From: Pseudomonadota bacterium
GTDB lineage: Bacteria; Pseudomonadota; Alphaproteobacteria; Reyranellales; Reyranellaceae
Assembly (NCBI GenBank): GCA_023436825.1
Contig: JAEZHS010000775.1
Coordinates: forward strand, 1 to 11,127
Length of the DNA: 11,127 bases
Reading direction: 5' to 3'
In this document: piece after piece, positions 1 through 7,080 of the stretch
How the letters are laid out: every line of letters starts with the position of its first letter
Position numbering within the stretch: the first letter of the stretch is position 1
Made by a program: the position numbers and the translations under genes
Notes under the pieces: model-generated
Databases searched by the model: none
Told to the model about the DNA's origin: nothing
The model's input: only the letters and a program-made list of their open reading frames with translations

Positions 1-22
1 CGCCTCTGCGCCGCTGCACCTG

Positions 23-59
23 CGCGCGCGGGGCCGCGCGCGGTCCGGAAGATCATGAG
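23..59 (+). repeat. Extragenic repeat copy 1: GC palindrome plus conserved tail
   Basis: An 8-bp inverted repeat (CGCGCGCG at 23-30 and 35-42, loop GGGC) runs into the tail CGGTCCGGAAGATCATGAG (41-59). The same tail, with one base changed, lies on the minus strand at 11094-11112, again next to a palindrome. A diverged copy is at 6519-6533. The tail ends 34 nt before the first gene's start codon. Palindrome plus conserved tail in intergenic DNA is REP-like. That reading is inference from three copies. Confidence 0.55.
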
Positions 60-93
60 GTAGATTAGCCCGACGCTCAGGGAGTCATCCAGA

Positions 94-1068
94 ATGAAGC
101 TTCTGCTCACCCATGTGCCGCAGGCGCGGCGCCAGTATTACGGCGCACGGGCGCTGGCGCGCCTGCAGGAACTGGTCGAGGTCACGCTGCATGAAGGCGA
201 CATGCCGCTCGATCCGGCGGGCGTGATCGGCATGGCCCGCGGCGTCGACTTCATCATCGCCGACCGCGCCACCGCCGTGCCCGCCGAGGTCTTCGACGGC
301 CTGCCGGGCCTGAAGGTCGTGATGCGCAGCGCCATCGATATCCGCAACATCGACGTCGCGGCGGCCTCGCAGGCGGGCGTGCTGGTGACCCATGCCGAGG
401 CGGGCTTCGTGCAGTCGGTGGTCGAGCTGACGCTCGGCCTGCTGGTCGATCTGTCGCGCGGCGTCTCGCGCGCCGTTGCCGACTACCACGCCGATCGCAA
501 GCCCGAGATCCGGATCGGCCGCCAGCTCGGCGGCAGCACCGTCGGCATCATCGGCTACGGCCGCATCTCGCGCGCGCTGGCGCCGGTGCTGGCGACGCTC
601 GACATGAAGGTGCTGGTGTCCGATCCCTACGCCCAGGTCGACGATCCGCGCTTCATCAAGTTGCCGCTGCAGGAGCTTTTAGGTCAGGCCGACTACGTGG
701 TCTGTCTCGCCGTCGCCAACGAGGAGACCGAGAACCTGATGGATGAGGCGGCGTTCGCGCGCATGAAGCCCGACGCCTTCTTCGTCAATATGTCGCGCGG
801 CAATCTTGTCGACGAAGCCGCGCTCGCCAAGGCGCTGACCGAGGGCCGCATCGCCGGCGCAGCCATGGATGTCGGCCGCGCGCCCGATCAGATGCCGTCG
901 CCCGAGCTCGCCCGCCTGTCCAACGTCATCGCCACGCCGCACATCGGCGGCCTCACACCGCCTGCCAGCGAGAGCCAGGCGTTCGACACCGTGCGCCAGG
1001 TCGAGGCGCTGGTGAAGGGCGAGGTGCCGCCGGGCGCGGCGAATCTGGAGAGCTGGACCCGGCGCTGA
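94..1068 (+). CDS. D-2-hydroxyacid dehydrogenase family protein, atypical active site
   Basis: A 324-aa cytosolic, NAD(H)-dependent 2-hydroxyacid dehydrogenase homologue. The start is supported by AGGGAG (79-84), 9 nt before the ATG. The cofactor domain has GYGRIS at residues 154-159 (the last glycine of GxGxxG is Ser) and an acidic D177 after the second strand, which favours NAD over NADP. The catalytic Arg (R235, in SRG) and His (H283, in PHIGG) are present. The usual catalytic Glu of the DVFxxEP segment is not: D259-V-G-R-A-P264-D puts Pro at that place. The substrate-loop GVGxDNID motif reads AIDIRNID (80-87), so its carboxylate-binding glycines are also lost. The fold assignment is secure. 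The substrate is unknown, and ordinary 2-hydroxyacid dehydrogenase activity is doubtful. It is convergent with the serine protease gene. Confidence 0.9.
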   Translation: MKLLLTHVPQARRQYYGARALARLQELVEVTLHEGDMPLDPAGVIGMARGVDFIIADRATAVPAEVFDGLPGLKVVMRSAIDIRNIDVAAASQAGVLVTHAEAGFVQSVVELTLGLLVDLSRGVSRAVADYHADRKPEIRIGRQLGGSTVGIIGYGRISRALAPVLATLDMKVLVSDPYAQVDDPRFIKLPLQELLGQADYVVCLAVANEETENLMDEAAFARMKPDAFFVNMSRGNLVDEAALAKALTEGRIAGAAMDVGRAPDQMPSPELARLSNVIATPHIGGLTPPASESQAFDTVRQVEALVKGEVPPGAANLESWTRR

Positions 1069-1072
1069 ACTA

Positions 1073-1116
1073 TCATTGCTGGGGGCGCCACTGGAGTGGC
1101 GCGCCCCCAGCAATGA
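1073..1116. terminator. Long hairpin between convergent genes, probable bidirectional terminator
   Basis: A perfect 16-bp inverted repeat (TCATTGCTGGGGGCGC at 1073-1088, its complement at 1101-1116) fills almost all of the 49-bp gap between two convergent stop codons. The inner GCCAC/GTGGC can lengthen the stem, with a 2-nt bulge and a TGGA loop. There is no T-tract on either side, so it may act as a weak or factor-assisted terminator, or as mRNA 3'-end protection for both genes. Confidence 0.65.
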
Positions 1117-1117
1117 A

Positions 1118-2344
1118 CTAGGACTTCGGCTGATACTTCTCCATCCGCGTCGGCTTCAGCTCGCCGTCGGGATGGTGGCCGACCAAGTCGGGCTTGCCGT
1201 CGAAATTGGTGTCCCAGTAGGAGATGTCCCACTTGCCGTCGCGGTCGTCGTCGAGGATCCAGGCGTCGGTCTTGCCGTCCTTGTTGGTGTCCAGCCGGAA
1301 CTCGACCGGCAACGACTTGTCGTCGGGAACGATGAGCGCGGCATTCACCTTGCCGCTGCAATCCATGTCGAGGGTGCGGACGAACGACTTGTCGTCCTTG
1401 CTGCGCCCTTCGTATGCGACCTTGGGCTCGCACGGTTTCGCAGGCCCGGCGGCAGCGGCGGTGGCCAGGCTGGGTGGGTCATAGGCGCCGCCCTGGGCCG
1501 CCTTCAGGAACCGCTCGACGTCACTGATCGCCACCGCGAAGTTCAGCCCCTCGCCCTGCTGTTTGAAGAAGTTGACGCCGATCAGCTTGCCGCCGTCGCT
1601 GATCAGCGGCCCGCCCGAGTTGCCCGGATTGAGGGGCGTCTGCGTCTGGATGACGTCGACCTTGTGTGGCCCCCATTTGTAGTCGAGCCGAATCTGGCTG
1701 ATCAGGCCCTTGGTGTAGGTCCAGGTCTGCCCCTTGGGATGGCCGATCGCGTGGATGTCGGCGCCGACCTCGGCCTCGCTCATGCTTCCCAGAGGGATCG
1801 CAGCGACGTAGCCCGGAACACTCGCCACCTCGATCAGGGCCAGGTCACGCACCGGATCGAGTTTGCGCACGCGGCCGAGCACGGCGTGCGCCTTGGTGAT
1901 CTTCTCCCCGTCCTTCTGAGGCTTGAAGACGACCGAAACCTCGCGGGCATTGCCCACGACGTGGGCGCTGGTCAACAGCACGCCAGACCGCTTGTCCCCG
2001 GGAAGCGGTTTCGTGGCGATCAACGAAGCAGAGCCTTCCGCTTCGTCCGTCACGATCAGGGCGACCGAGGGCGCCAGCGTGCGATAGAGCTCGATCTCAC
2101 GGGCGCCGCGCAGCCGCAGCGGCGGTTCGGGCTGGTCGATGCGCTCGAGAGCAGGCGGCAGCTTGGCAGCGCCCGGGAGTGCAGGTGCGGTGCTATCGAG
2201 GGCATATTTCACGCCGCCCGGCAGCGGTTGCGCGGCATCGCCGGCCTGCGGCAGTGCGCCGAATTCGGTCCGATCCTGTGCGACAAGGCTGCCGGCATAC
2301 AGCCATGCCAAGAGCGCAAGCAATGACAACCCATGCTTGAGCAT
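1118..2344 (-). CDS. Exported trypsin-like (S1C/Do-like) serine protease with C-terminal Asp-rich repeats
   Basis: The start at 2344 (408 aa) is preferred over an in-frame ATG at 2356 because GGGAGGGG lies just upstream of it. Residues 1-22 form a signal peptide (Lys4, a Leu/Ala core, SLVA before QD), so the product is exported. The protease domain, about residues 85-280, has the full triad: H128 in TSAHVV, D167 in RDLALIEV, S243 in NPGNSGGPL, as in HtrA-type enzymes. No PDZ domain follows. After an Ala/Pro linker and two cysteines (C305, C329), three 13-residue repeats start at D352, D365 and D378 with the pattern Dx[N/D]xDGKxD. These resemble EF-hand-loop or thrombospondin-3-like calcium sites. 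The protease call is firm. Calcium binding is inferred from the Asp spacing. It may be a periplasmic or secreted protease that is stabilised or positioned by calcium. Confidence 0.92.
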   Translation of the reverse strand: MLKHGLSLLALLAWLYAGSLVAQDRTEFGALPQAGDAAQPLPGGVKYALDSTAPALPGAAKLPPALERIDQPEPPLRLRGAREIELYRTLAPSVALIVTDEAEGSASLIATKPLPGDKRSGVLLTSAHVVGNAREVSVVFKPQKDGEKITKAHAVLGRVRKLDPVRDLALIEVASVPGYVAAIPLGSMSEAEVGADIHAIGHPKGQTWTYTKGLISQIRLDYKWGPHKVDVIQTQTPLNPGNSGGPLISDGGKLIGVNFFKQQGEGLNFAVAISDVERFLKAAQGGAYDPPSLATAAAAGPAKPCEPKVAYEGRSKDDKSFVRTLDMDCSGKVNAALIVPDDKSLPVEFRLDTNKDGKTDAWILDDDRDGKWDISYWDTNFDGKPDLVGHHPDGELKPTRMEKYQPKS

Positions 2345-2403
2345 TGCCCCTCCCATGCGGCGTCACCATTTGTGTACCAGCGTAGCGGCAGGAAAGCGAG
2401 CAA

Positions 2404-2598
2404 ATGGCCAATCCCGGGGATCTGATCGCTGTCGACGTCCACACCGACGACGTCGGCGACTACAACGTCACCGAGCCTGGCTGGTATGCCGTCGACGACG
2501 GCGGCAAGGTCGTGCTGGGGCCGTTCGTCAGCCTCGCCGAATGCGAACGCGCCATCCGCGATCGGCGTCAGGGCTTCATCCCGAAGGTGCCGGACTGA
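2404..2598 (+). CDS. Small hypothetical protein, 64 aa, upstream of adenylate cyclase
   Basis: A short acidic protein with no signal peptide or membrane segment. An AGGAAAGCGAG ribosome-binding region precedes the ATG. It contains GWYAVDDGGKVVLGPF (residues 26-41), followed by a short helix-like stretch, SLAECERAIRDRRQ. The stop lies 2 nt before the cyclase ATG, so the two are almost certainly co-transcribed and probably translationally coupled. The family is not recognised. The GWY...GPF...A pattern resembles small conserved hypotheticals in which a beta hairpin precedes a helix. A role in regulating or partnering the cyclase is inferred from position only. Confidence 0.7.
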   Translation: MANPGDLIAVDVHTDDVGDYNVTEPGWYAVDDGGKVVLGPFVSLAECERAIRDRRQGFIPKVPD

Positions 2599-2600
2599 GC

Positions 2601-3797
2601 ATGGACGAGTTGGTCAATTGGATCCTCGAGGAGGGTCGCAACAGCGACGACCTGGGGGCGATCTTCAAGGGGGTCAGCGAACGGCTGGTCGCACAGGGAA
2701 TTCCGCTCTTCCGTACCAACCTGGGCATGCCGACCATCGAGCCGACGGCGGCGCTGCTGAGGTTCGAATGGTCACGCGACAGGGGCCTGGCGAGCGACGC
2801 CCTCTCTCCCGAGGATAGCTACGGTCCTGAATTTCAGCGCAGTCCGATTTTCTATCTGATCGAGCGCAACCTGGTCCGCGAACGCTGGAATCTCGAGGAT
2901 CCGGAGGTCGTGCGGAGGTTCGCGCTGTTCGAGGATCTGCGCGCTCTGGGTGTGACCGAATATGCCCTTCGCTTCATCCGGTTCAGCCAGGGCCGCACCG
3001 CGCTTCGCGGCGCGGCGCTCTCCATGGCGACCGACCGCCGCGGCGGCTTCACCGAGGACGAAATCGCGGCAGTCGGTCGTATCCTCCCGGCGCTCAGCAT
3101 TGTCGCCTATCGAATCGGGCTGTCGCGCGTCGCGGTCGAAACCCTCGGGGCCTATCTCGGTCCGCAGACCGGGGCCCACGTGATGCAGGGGATGATCCGG
3201 CGCGGCGACAGCCAGGTCATTTCGGCGGCGTTGCTCCTCGCCGATCTTCGCGGCTTCACCGCGCTCGTCGACGCCAACCCGGGTACGGAAGTCGTCGGCT
3301 GGCTCAACCAGCATCTCGAATGCATCGGCGACGCCGTCACGGAACGGGGCGGCGAGGTGCTGAAGTTCCTGGGTGACGGACTCCTTGCCGTCTTTCCCTC
3401 GGACCGCATTGGCGCCGAGCAGGCGTGCCGCGAGGCATTGAGAGCGGCGGTGGATGCCGGTGGCCGGAACGCGGCGCTCAACGCCCGGCGCACGGACGAG
3501 GGCGGGCCCAGGCTCGACCTCACCATTGCTCTCCATTTCGGCGACGTCATCTACGGCAACATCGGCACGGCCCGGCGTCTCGACTTCACCGTGGTCGGCC
3601 CGGCTGTCAACGAGGTGAGTCGCATGGAGGCTCTCGGCAAGGCGCTCGGGGCTGAGTTGCTGCTGTCAGAGAGCATCGCCCATCGTTGCGGCCATCCCGT
3701 GCTCAGCCTCGGGACGCACAAGCTGCGCGGCACGACCGGCATGCGCGAAATGTTCGCCTTGGACCTGTCATCCGGCGCGGAGGTTACTCCGCGCTAA
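2601..3797 (+). CDS. Class III adenylate cyclase (CHD domain) with N-terminal sensor-like domain
   Basis: A 398-aa protein predicted to make cAMP from ATP. The C-terminal cyclase homology domain (about residues 205-385) has both metal aspartates (D215 in LADLRGFT, D259 in FLGDG), the adenine-selecting pair K255 (EVLKFLGD) and D328 (LDFTVVG), and the transition-state pair N337 and R341 (VNEVSRME). All catalytic positions are therefore filled, and ATP rather than GTP is expected. The first 200 residues hold no membrane helix and no recognised HAMP, PAS or GAF signature. They are rich in aromatic and charged residues and probably sense an unknown cytosolic signal. The start at 2601 is chosen because it follows the 64-aa gene by 2 nt and begins the conserved-looking MDELVNWILEEGR. 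Longer in-frame starts would run over that gene and the protease. Confidence 0.93.
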   Translation: MDELVNWILEEGRNSDDLGAIFKGVSERLVAQGIPLFRTNLGMPTIEPTAALLRFEWSRDRGLASDALSPEDSYGPEFQRSPIFYLIERNLVRERWNLEDPEVVRRFALFEDLRALGVTEYALRFIRFSQGRTALRGAALSMATDRRGGFTEDEIAAVGRILPALSIVAYRIGLSRVAVETLGAYLGPQTGAHVMQGMIRRGDSQVISAALLLADLRGFTALVDANPGTEVVGWLNQHLECIGDAVTERGGEVLKFLGDGLLAVFPSDRIGAEQACREALRAAVDAGGRNAALNARRTDEGGPRLDLTIALHFGDVIYGNIGTARRLDFTVVGPAVNEVSRMEALGKALGAELLLSESIAHRCGHPVLSLGTHKLRGTTGMREMFALDLSSGAEVTPR

Positions 3798-3803
3798 CCG
3801 TAG

Positions 3804-3838
3804 CGAGGGACCTTTCCTGTTGCCTTAAAGGTCCCTCG
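3804..3838. terminator. Stem-loop between convergent cyclase and dehydrogenase genes
   Basis: A perfect 12-bp inverted repeat (CGAGGGACCTTT at 3804-3815, AAAGGTCCCTCG at 3827-3838) with an 11-nt loop sits in the 55-bp gap between convergent stops at 3797 and 3853. It is a probable bidirectional terminator. There is no downstream T-run on either strand. Confidence 0.65.
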
Positions 3839-3852
3839 GGATGACACCCGGT

Positions 3853-4884
3853 TCAGTTGCCCGGCCCGCGCTCCATCGAGAAGGGCTGCCAGCGCACCAG
3901 TTTGGACTTCTCCAGGATCGAGGGATTGACGCAGGCGCGCGGCCACTTGCCCTGCAGCACCAACGACAGCTCCGCGCCGACGCGCCGCTTGCGCGCCTGG
4001 TCGAAGCGGCTGGAGGCCGAGGCGACGTGCGCCGTCAGGATCACGTTCTCCATGCCTAGGAGGGGATTGTTGTGGCCGATCGGCTCGACCTCCACTACGT
4101 CGAGCCCCGCGCCGGCGATCCAGCCTTCCTGCAGCGCCTTGATCATCGCCGCCTCGTCGACCGTCGAGCCGCGCCCGGTGTTCACGAACAGCGACGTCTT
4201 CTTCATCTTGCGGAAATGCTGCTCCTTCATCAGGTGATGCGCGTCCTTGGTGCCGGGTGCGTGCATCGAGACGATGTCGGAGCGCTGCAGCAGCTCGTCG
4301 TAGCTGACCGGCTGCACGCCGTGCTCGGACATCACCAGCTCCTCGATGTAGGGATCGTAGGCCAGCATCTGGAAGCCGAACGGCGCCGCCCGCTTGGCGA
4401 CTGCGCGCGCGACATGGCCGAACGAGATGAAGCCGAGCGTCATGCCCATGAGGCGCGGGAACTGGTAGAGCATGGGCCGCGCCTTGGTCCATTCGCCCTT
4501 GCGCACCATCTGGTCCTGCACCACGAGCCTGCGCCAGCTCGCCAGGATCAGGGTCATGGCGTGGTCCGCCACCTCCTCGATGAAGGTGTCGGGGCAGTTG
4601 GTCACCGGGATGCCGAGTTGGGTCGCGGCGTCGACATCGACCGAATCGACGCCGACCGAGCCCAGCGACACGACCTTCAGCTTCTTGCCCGCCTCGATCA
4701 CCTTGGCGGTGATGCGCGGCCGGCCCTTGGCGTAGATCGCGTCGGCGTCGGCCACGGCCTTCATCAGCTCGTCGTCGCCGCCCGTCACCTCGACGATCTC
4801 GGCGCCGAGCGGGCCCAGGGTCTCCATTTCCAGGGAATGGTCGGTGTTGCCCGGACCGGTCGTCACGATCTTGAAACGCGTCAC
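3853..4884 (-). CDS. D-2-hydroxyacid dehydrogenase family protein, unusual nucleotide-binding loop
   Basis: A 343-aa cytosolic NAD(P)-dependent 2-hydroxyacid dehydrogenase homologue. A GTG start at 4884 is chosen because GGAGGAG lies 7 nt upstream. The longer open frame to 5082 would run into the divergent hydrolase gene. The substrate loop GSVGVDSVD (residues 75-83) is intact. The catalytic set is complete: R238 in TGRGS, E267 in DVVEVEP, H286 in TAHVAS. D177 (YDPY) suggests NAD preference. The dinucleotide loop reads S154-F-G156-H-V-A159 in place of GxGxxG, so the first and third glycines are replaced. The substrate cannot be read from sequence; glyoxylate/hydroxypyruvate-type 2-oxoacids are typical for the family. 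It is divergent from the phosphonate monoester hydrolase over 64 bp, so the two may share regulation. Confidence 0.93.
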   Translation of the reverse strand: MTRFKIVTTGPGNTDHSLEMETLGPLGAEIVEVTGGDDELMKAVADADAIYAKGRPRITAKVIEAGKKLKVVSLGSVGVDSVDVDAATQLGIPVTNCPDTFIEEVADHAMTLILASWRRLVVQDQMVRKGEWTKARPMLYQFPRLMGMTLGFISFGHVARAVAKRAAPFGFQMLAYDPYIEELVMSEHGVQPVSYDELLQRSDIVSMHAPGTKDAHHLMKEQHFRKMKKTSLFVNTGRGSTVDEAAMIKALQEGWIAGAGLDVVEVEPIGHNNPLLGMENVILTAHVASASSRFDQARKRRVGAELSLVLQGKWPRACVNPSILEKSKLVRWQPFSMERGPGN

Positions 4885-4948
4885 GTGTTGTCTCCTCCGC
4901 AGATTTGAGGGCACTCTAGCCCAATCTTCGAACCACGGTGAAATCGGT

Positions 4949-6484
4949 ATGCCTGCGCCCAAGAATGTCTTGTTGATCGTCGTCGACCAATGGCGCGGCC
5001 TGATGCTGCCCAAGCTCGGGGCGGAATACCTCAAGGTGCCGAACATCCACCGGCTCTCCGAGGAGGGCGTGACCTTCCGCAATCATTTCACACAGGCCGC
5101 ACCCTGCGGCCCGGCGCGGGCCAGCCTGCTGACCAGCCTGTACCTGATGAATCATCGTGCGGTGCAGAACACCATTCCGCTCGACGCCCGCTTCACCAAT
5201 CTCGGCCACGAACTGCGCAGCGGCGGCTACGACCCGGCCCTGGTCGGCTACACCACGACCACGCCCGATCCGCGCACCACCGACGCCAACGATCCGCGCT
5301 TCCTGGTGCTGGGCGACATCATGGATGGCTTCCGCCCGGTCGGCGCCTTCGAGCCCTACAAGGACGCCTATTTCGGCTGGGTCGCCAATCAGGGGTTCAA
5401 GCTGCCGGACAATCGCGAGGACATCTGGCTGCCGCAAGGCGGAGCCGGTGCCGGCGCCACGTCGCGCCCGGCGGTGATCCCCAAGGAGCTGTCGGACACC
5501 GCCTGGTTCACCGAGCGCGGCCTCTCCTACCTGCGCGGCCGCGCCGGCAAGCCGTGGTTCCTGCATCTCGGCTACTACCGGCCGCATCCGCCGTTCATCG
5601 CACCCGCGCCCTATCACGACATGTATCGCCCGCAGGACATGCCCAAGGTCGTGCGCGCGGCGTCGGCCGCGGAGGAAGCGAGCCAGCACCCGCTGCTCGG
5701 CTACTACGTGAACAACATCCAGCAATCGAGCTTCTTCCAGGACGGCAAGGGCCTGGGCTCGGCGATGAGCGAGGCCGAGGTGGCGCAGATGCGCGCGACC
5801 TATTGCGGCCTGATGAGCGAGGTCGACGATCAGCTCGGCCGCGTCTTCGACCATCTGAAGCAGACCGGACAGTGGGACGACACGCTGATCGTCTTCACCT
5901 GCGATCACGGCGAGCAGCTCGGCGACCATCACCTGCTGGGCAAGATCGGCTACAACGACGAGTCCTATCGCATCCCGATGATCATCCGCGATCCGCGGCC
6001 CGAGGCCAACGGCACGCGCGGCTCGATCGTCGAGCGCTTCACCGAGACCGTCGACACCATGCCAACCATCCTCGAATGGCTCGGCCTGCCGGTGCCGCGC
6101 CAGTGCGACGGCCGTTCGCTGCTCGGCTTCTGCGAGGGCGAGCCGCCGCGCGACTGGCGCACCGAGGTGCATTACGAGTTCGACTTCCGCGACCTCTACT
6201 ACAGCAAGCCCGAATCGGCGCTGGGCGTGCCGATGGACAAGTGCTCGCTCGCCGTCGTGCAGGACGAAAACTTCAAGTACGTCCACTTCGCCGCCCTGCC
6301 GCCGCTGCTCTTCGACCTGAAGAAGGACCCTGGCCAGTTCGTCAATCGCGCCACCGATCCGGCTTATGCGGCGAAGCTCGCCGAGTACTCCTCCAAGATG
6401 CTCGACTGGCGCCTGGGCTTCGCCGACCGCACGCTGACCGGCTACCGCGCCACGCCGAACGGACTCGAATCGCGCGCCGCCTAG
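4949..6484 (+). CDS. pehA: Phosphonate monoester hydrolase / phosphodiesterase, formylglycine-dependent (alkaline phosphatase superfamily)
   Basis: A 511-aa cytosolic metal hydrolase, close in length and motif order to the Rhizobium and Burkholderia phosphonate monoester hydrolases (about 514 aa; the Burkholderia gene is called pehA). These cleave phosphonate monoesters and, promiscuously, phosphodiesters and sulfate or sulfonate esters. Visible features are metal ligands D13 (VVDQWR), D319 and H320 (CDHGEQ); C53 in CGPAR, the CxPxR signature that a formylglycine-generating enzyme converts to the nucleophile; and, matching family active-site residues from memory, N74, Y101, T103, H213 and K332. 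The signature segments LMNHRAVQNT, YTTTTPDPRT, GYYRPHPPF and LGDHHLLGKIGY are all intact. The start at 4949 gives MPAPKNVLLIVVD, as expected for the family N-terminus. Its natural substrate is unknown. No C-P lyase or other phosphonate genes are in the window. It is divergent from a 2-hydroxyacid dehydrogenase gene. Confidence 0.95.
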   Translation: MPAPKNVLLIVVDQWRGLMLPKLGAEYLKVPNIHRLSEEGVTFRNHFTQAAPCGPARASLLTSLYLMNHRAVQNTIPLDARFTNLGHELRSGGYDPALVGYTTTTPDPRTTDANDPRFLVLGDIMDGFRPVGAFEPYKDAYFGWVANQGFKLPDNREDIWLPQGGAGAGATSRPAVIPKELSDTAWFTERGLSYLRGRAGKPWFLHLGYYRPHPPFIAPAPYHDMYRPQDMPKVVRAASAAEEASQHPLLGYYVNNIQQSSFFQDGKGLGSAMSEAEVAQMRATYCGLMSEVDDQLGRVFDHLKQTGQWDDTLIVFTCDHGEQLGDHHLLGKIGYNDESYRIPMIIRDPRPEANGTRGSIVERFTETVDTMPTILEWLGLPVPRQCDGRSLLGFCEGEPPRDWRTEVHYEFDFRDLYYSKPESALGVPMDKCSLAVVQDENFKYVHFAALPPLLFDLKKDPGQFVNRATDPAYAAKLAEYSSKMLDWRLGFADRTLTGYRATPNGLESRAA

Positions 6485-6490
6485 TCTTCT

Positions 6491-6533
6491 CTTCCGGACA
6501 GCGCGAGGACGTGCGAGGCCCGGAAGACCATGA
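6491..6533 (+). repeat. Inverted repeat and diverged extragenic repeat copy 2
   Basis: CTTCCGG (6491-6497) and CCGGAAG (6520-6526) form 7-bp arms around a 22-nt spacer, 7 nt after the hydrolase stop. The 3' half, CCCGGAAGACCATGA (6519-6533), matches the end-of-window repeats (TCCGGAAGANCATGA) at all but one base outside the variable position. It could act as a transcript end for the hydrolase gene. The remaining 128 nt up to the CusF-like gene show no other gene. Confidence 0.45.
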
Positions 6534-6661
6534 AAGCGCGTCGGTTACTCGGTCACTCTCTCCGCACGCGATCGTGAACGCGACGGCGTTGGTCACAGCC
6601 TGCGCCACTGGAATTTCATTTCACTGTCACCAAATGGGCGTGCGGGAGAAGAGAGTAGAGT

Positions 6662-7033
6662 ATGACCCGCATCTGTACACCCATATGGCTCACGCTTGCT
6701 GCGACTATCTTCGTCGCTGCACACGCATCCGCACTCGAGACGCTTCCCGGCGAACCGCCGGTTGAAGAGAAACACCACGTGATCGACGAGAAGACCGCGC
6801 CGTTCGACGAGCCGCTGGCGAGCGGCCGCGTCGTCGCCGTCGATCGTGCGGGCAGCCGCATCACGTTGGAATACCGCCCGATCCCGGCGCTCTTCCTCGA
6901 AGGCGGCACGCGCATCTTCCATGTCGGCGATCCGACGTCGCTGAAGGGGCTGGGCCCCGGCGACAAGGTGCGCTTCGAGGTCGAGCGCGACGGCCGCAGC
7001 TACACGATCATACGGCTCGTCAACAGCAACTAG
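6662..7033 (+). CDS. Exported CusF-fold (copper-binding-like) small protein lacking the copper ligands
   Basis: A 123-aa protein with signal peptide MTRICTPIWLTLAATIFVAA ending in HASA before LE (cleavage near residue 24), so a periplasmic product. Ribosome-binding purines (GGGAG, GAGAG at 6644-6654) precede the ATG. Residues 53-120 follow the CusF small beta-barrel pattern: SGRVVAVDRAGSRITLEYRPIP, then GLGPGDKVRFEVERDG and YTIIRL. Aligned by eye to E. coli CusF, the metal residues H36, W44, M47 and M49 become Y71, L79, G82 and R84. The fold looks right, but copper(I) chelation as in CusF is not supported. No efflux pump or copper oxidase is nearby. Two adjacent histidines (38-39) lie in the N-terminal linker. 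The function is unknown. The DAO-family oxidoreductase follows after 47 nt. Confidence 0.8.
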   Translation: MTRICTPIWLTLAATIFVAAHASALETLPGEPPVEEKHHVIDEKTAPFDEPLASGRVVAVDRAGSRITLEYRPIPALFLEGGTRIFHVGDPTSLKGLGPGDKVRFEVERDGRSYTIIRLVNSN

Positions 7034-7080
7034 CTGCTAGACTGCTCCCGGCTGCGTGTGCGGCCGATGGAGCGTCGCGT

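Noticed and set aside
1076..2326. 416-aa plus-strand open frame opposite the serine protease
   Set aside because: No motif or start signal. It begins inside the terminator hairpin and shadows a protease with a complete triad.
2139..2600. N-terminal extension of the adenylate cyclase in the same frame
   Set aside because: It would overlap the protease on the other strand and the 64-aa gene. The Arg-rich translation has no domain character, and ATG 2601 follows the small gene directly.
4885..5082. N-terminal extension of the minus-strand dehydrogenase to 5082
   Set aside because: It would overlap the start of the hydrolase gene and lacks family similarity. GGAGGAG before GTG 4884 gives a better start.
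4916..6286. 456-aa open frame on the minus strand inside the phosphonate monoester hydrolase gene
   Set aside because: High GC removes stops from antisense frames. The translation is low-complexity and rich in Arg, Ala, His and Val, has no family motifs, and sits opposite a gene with complete catalytic motifs.
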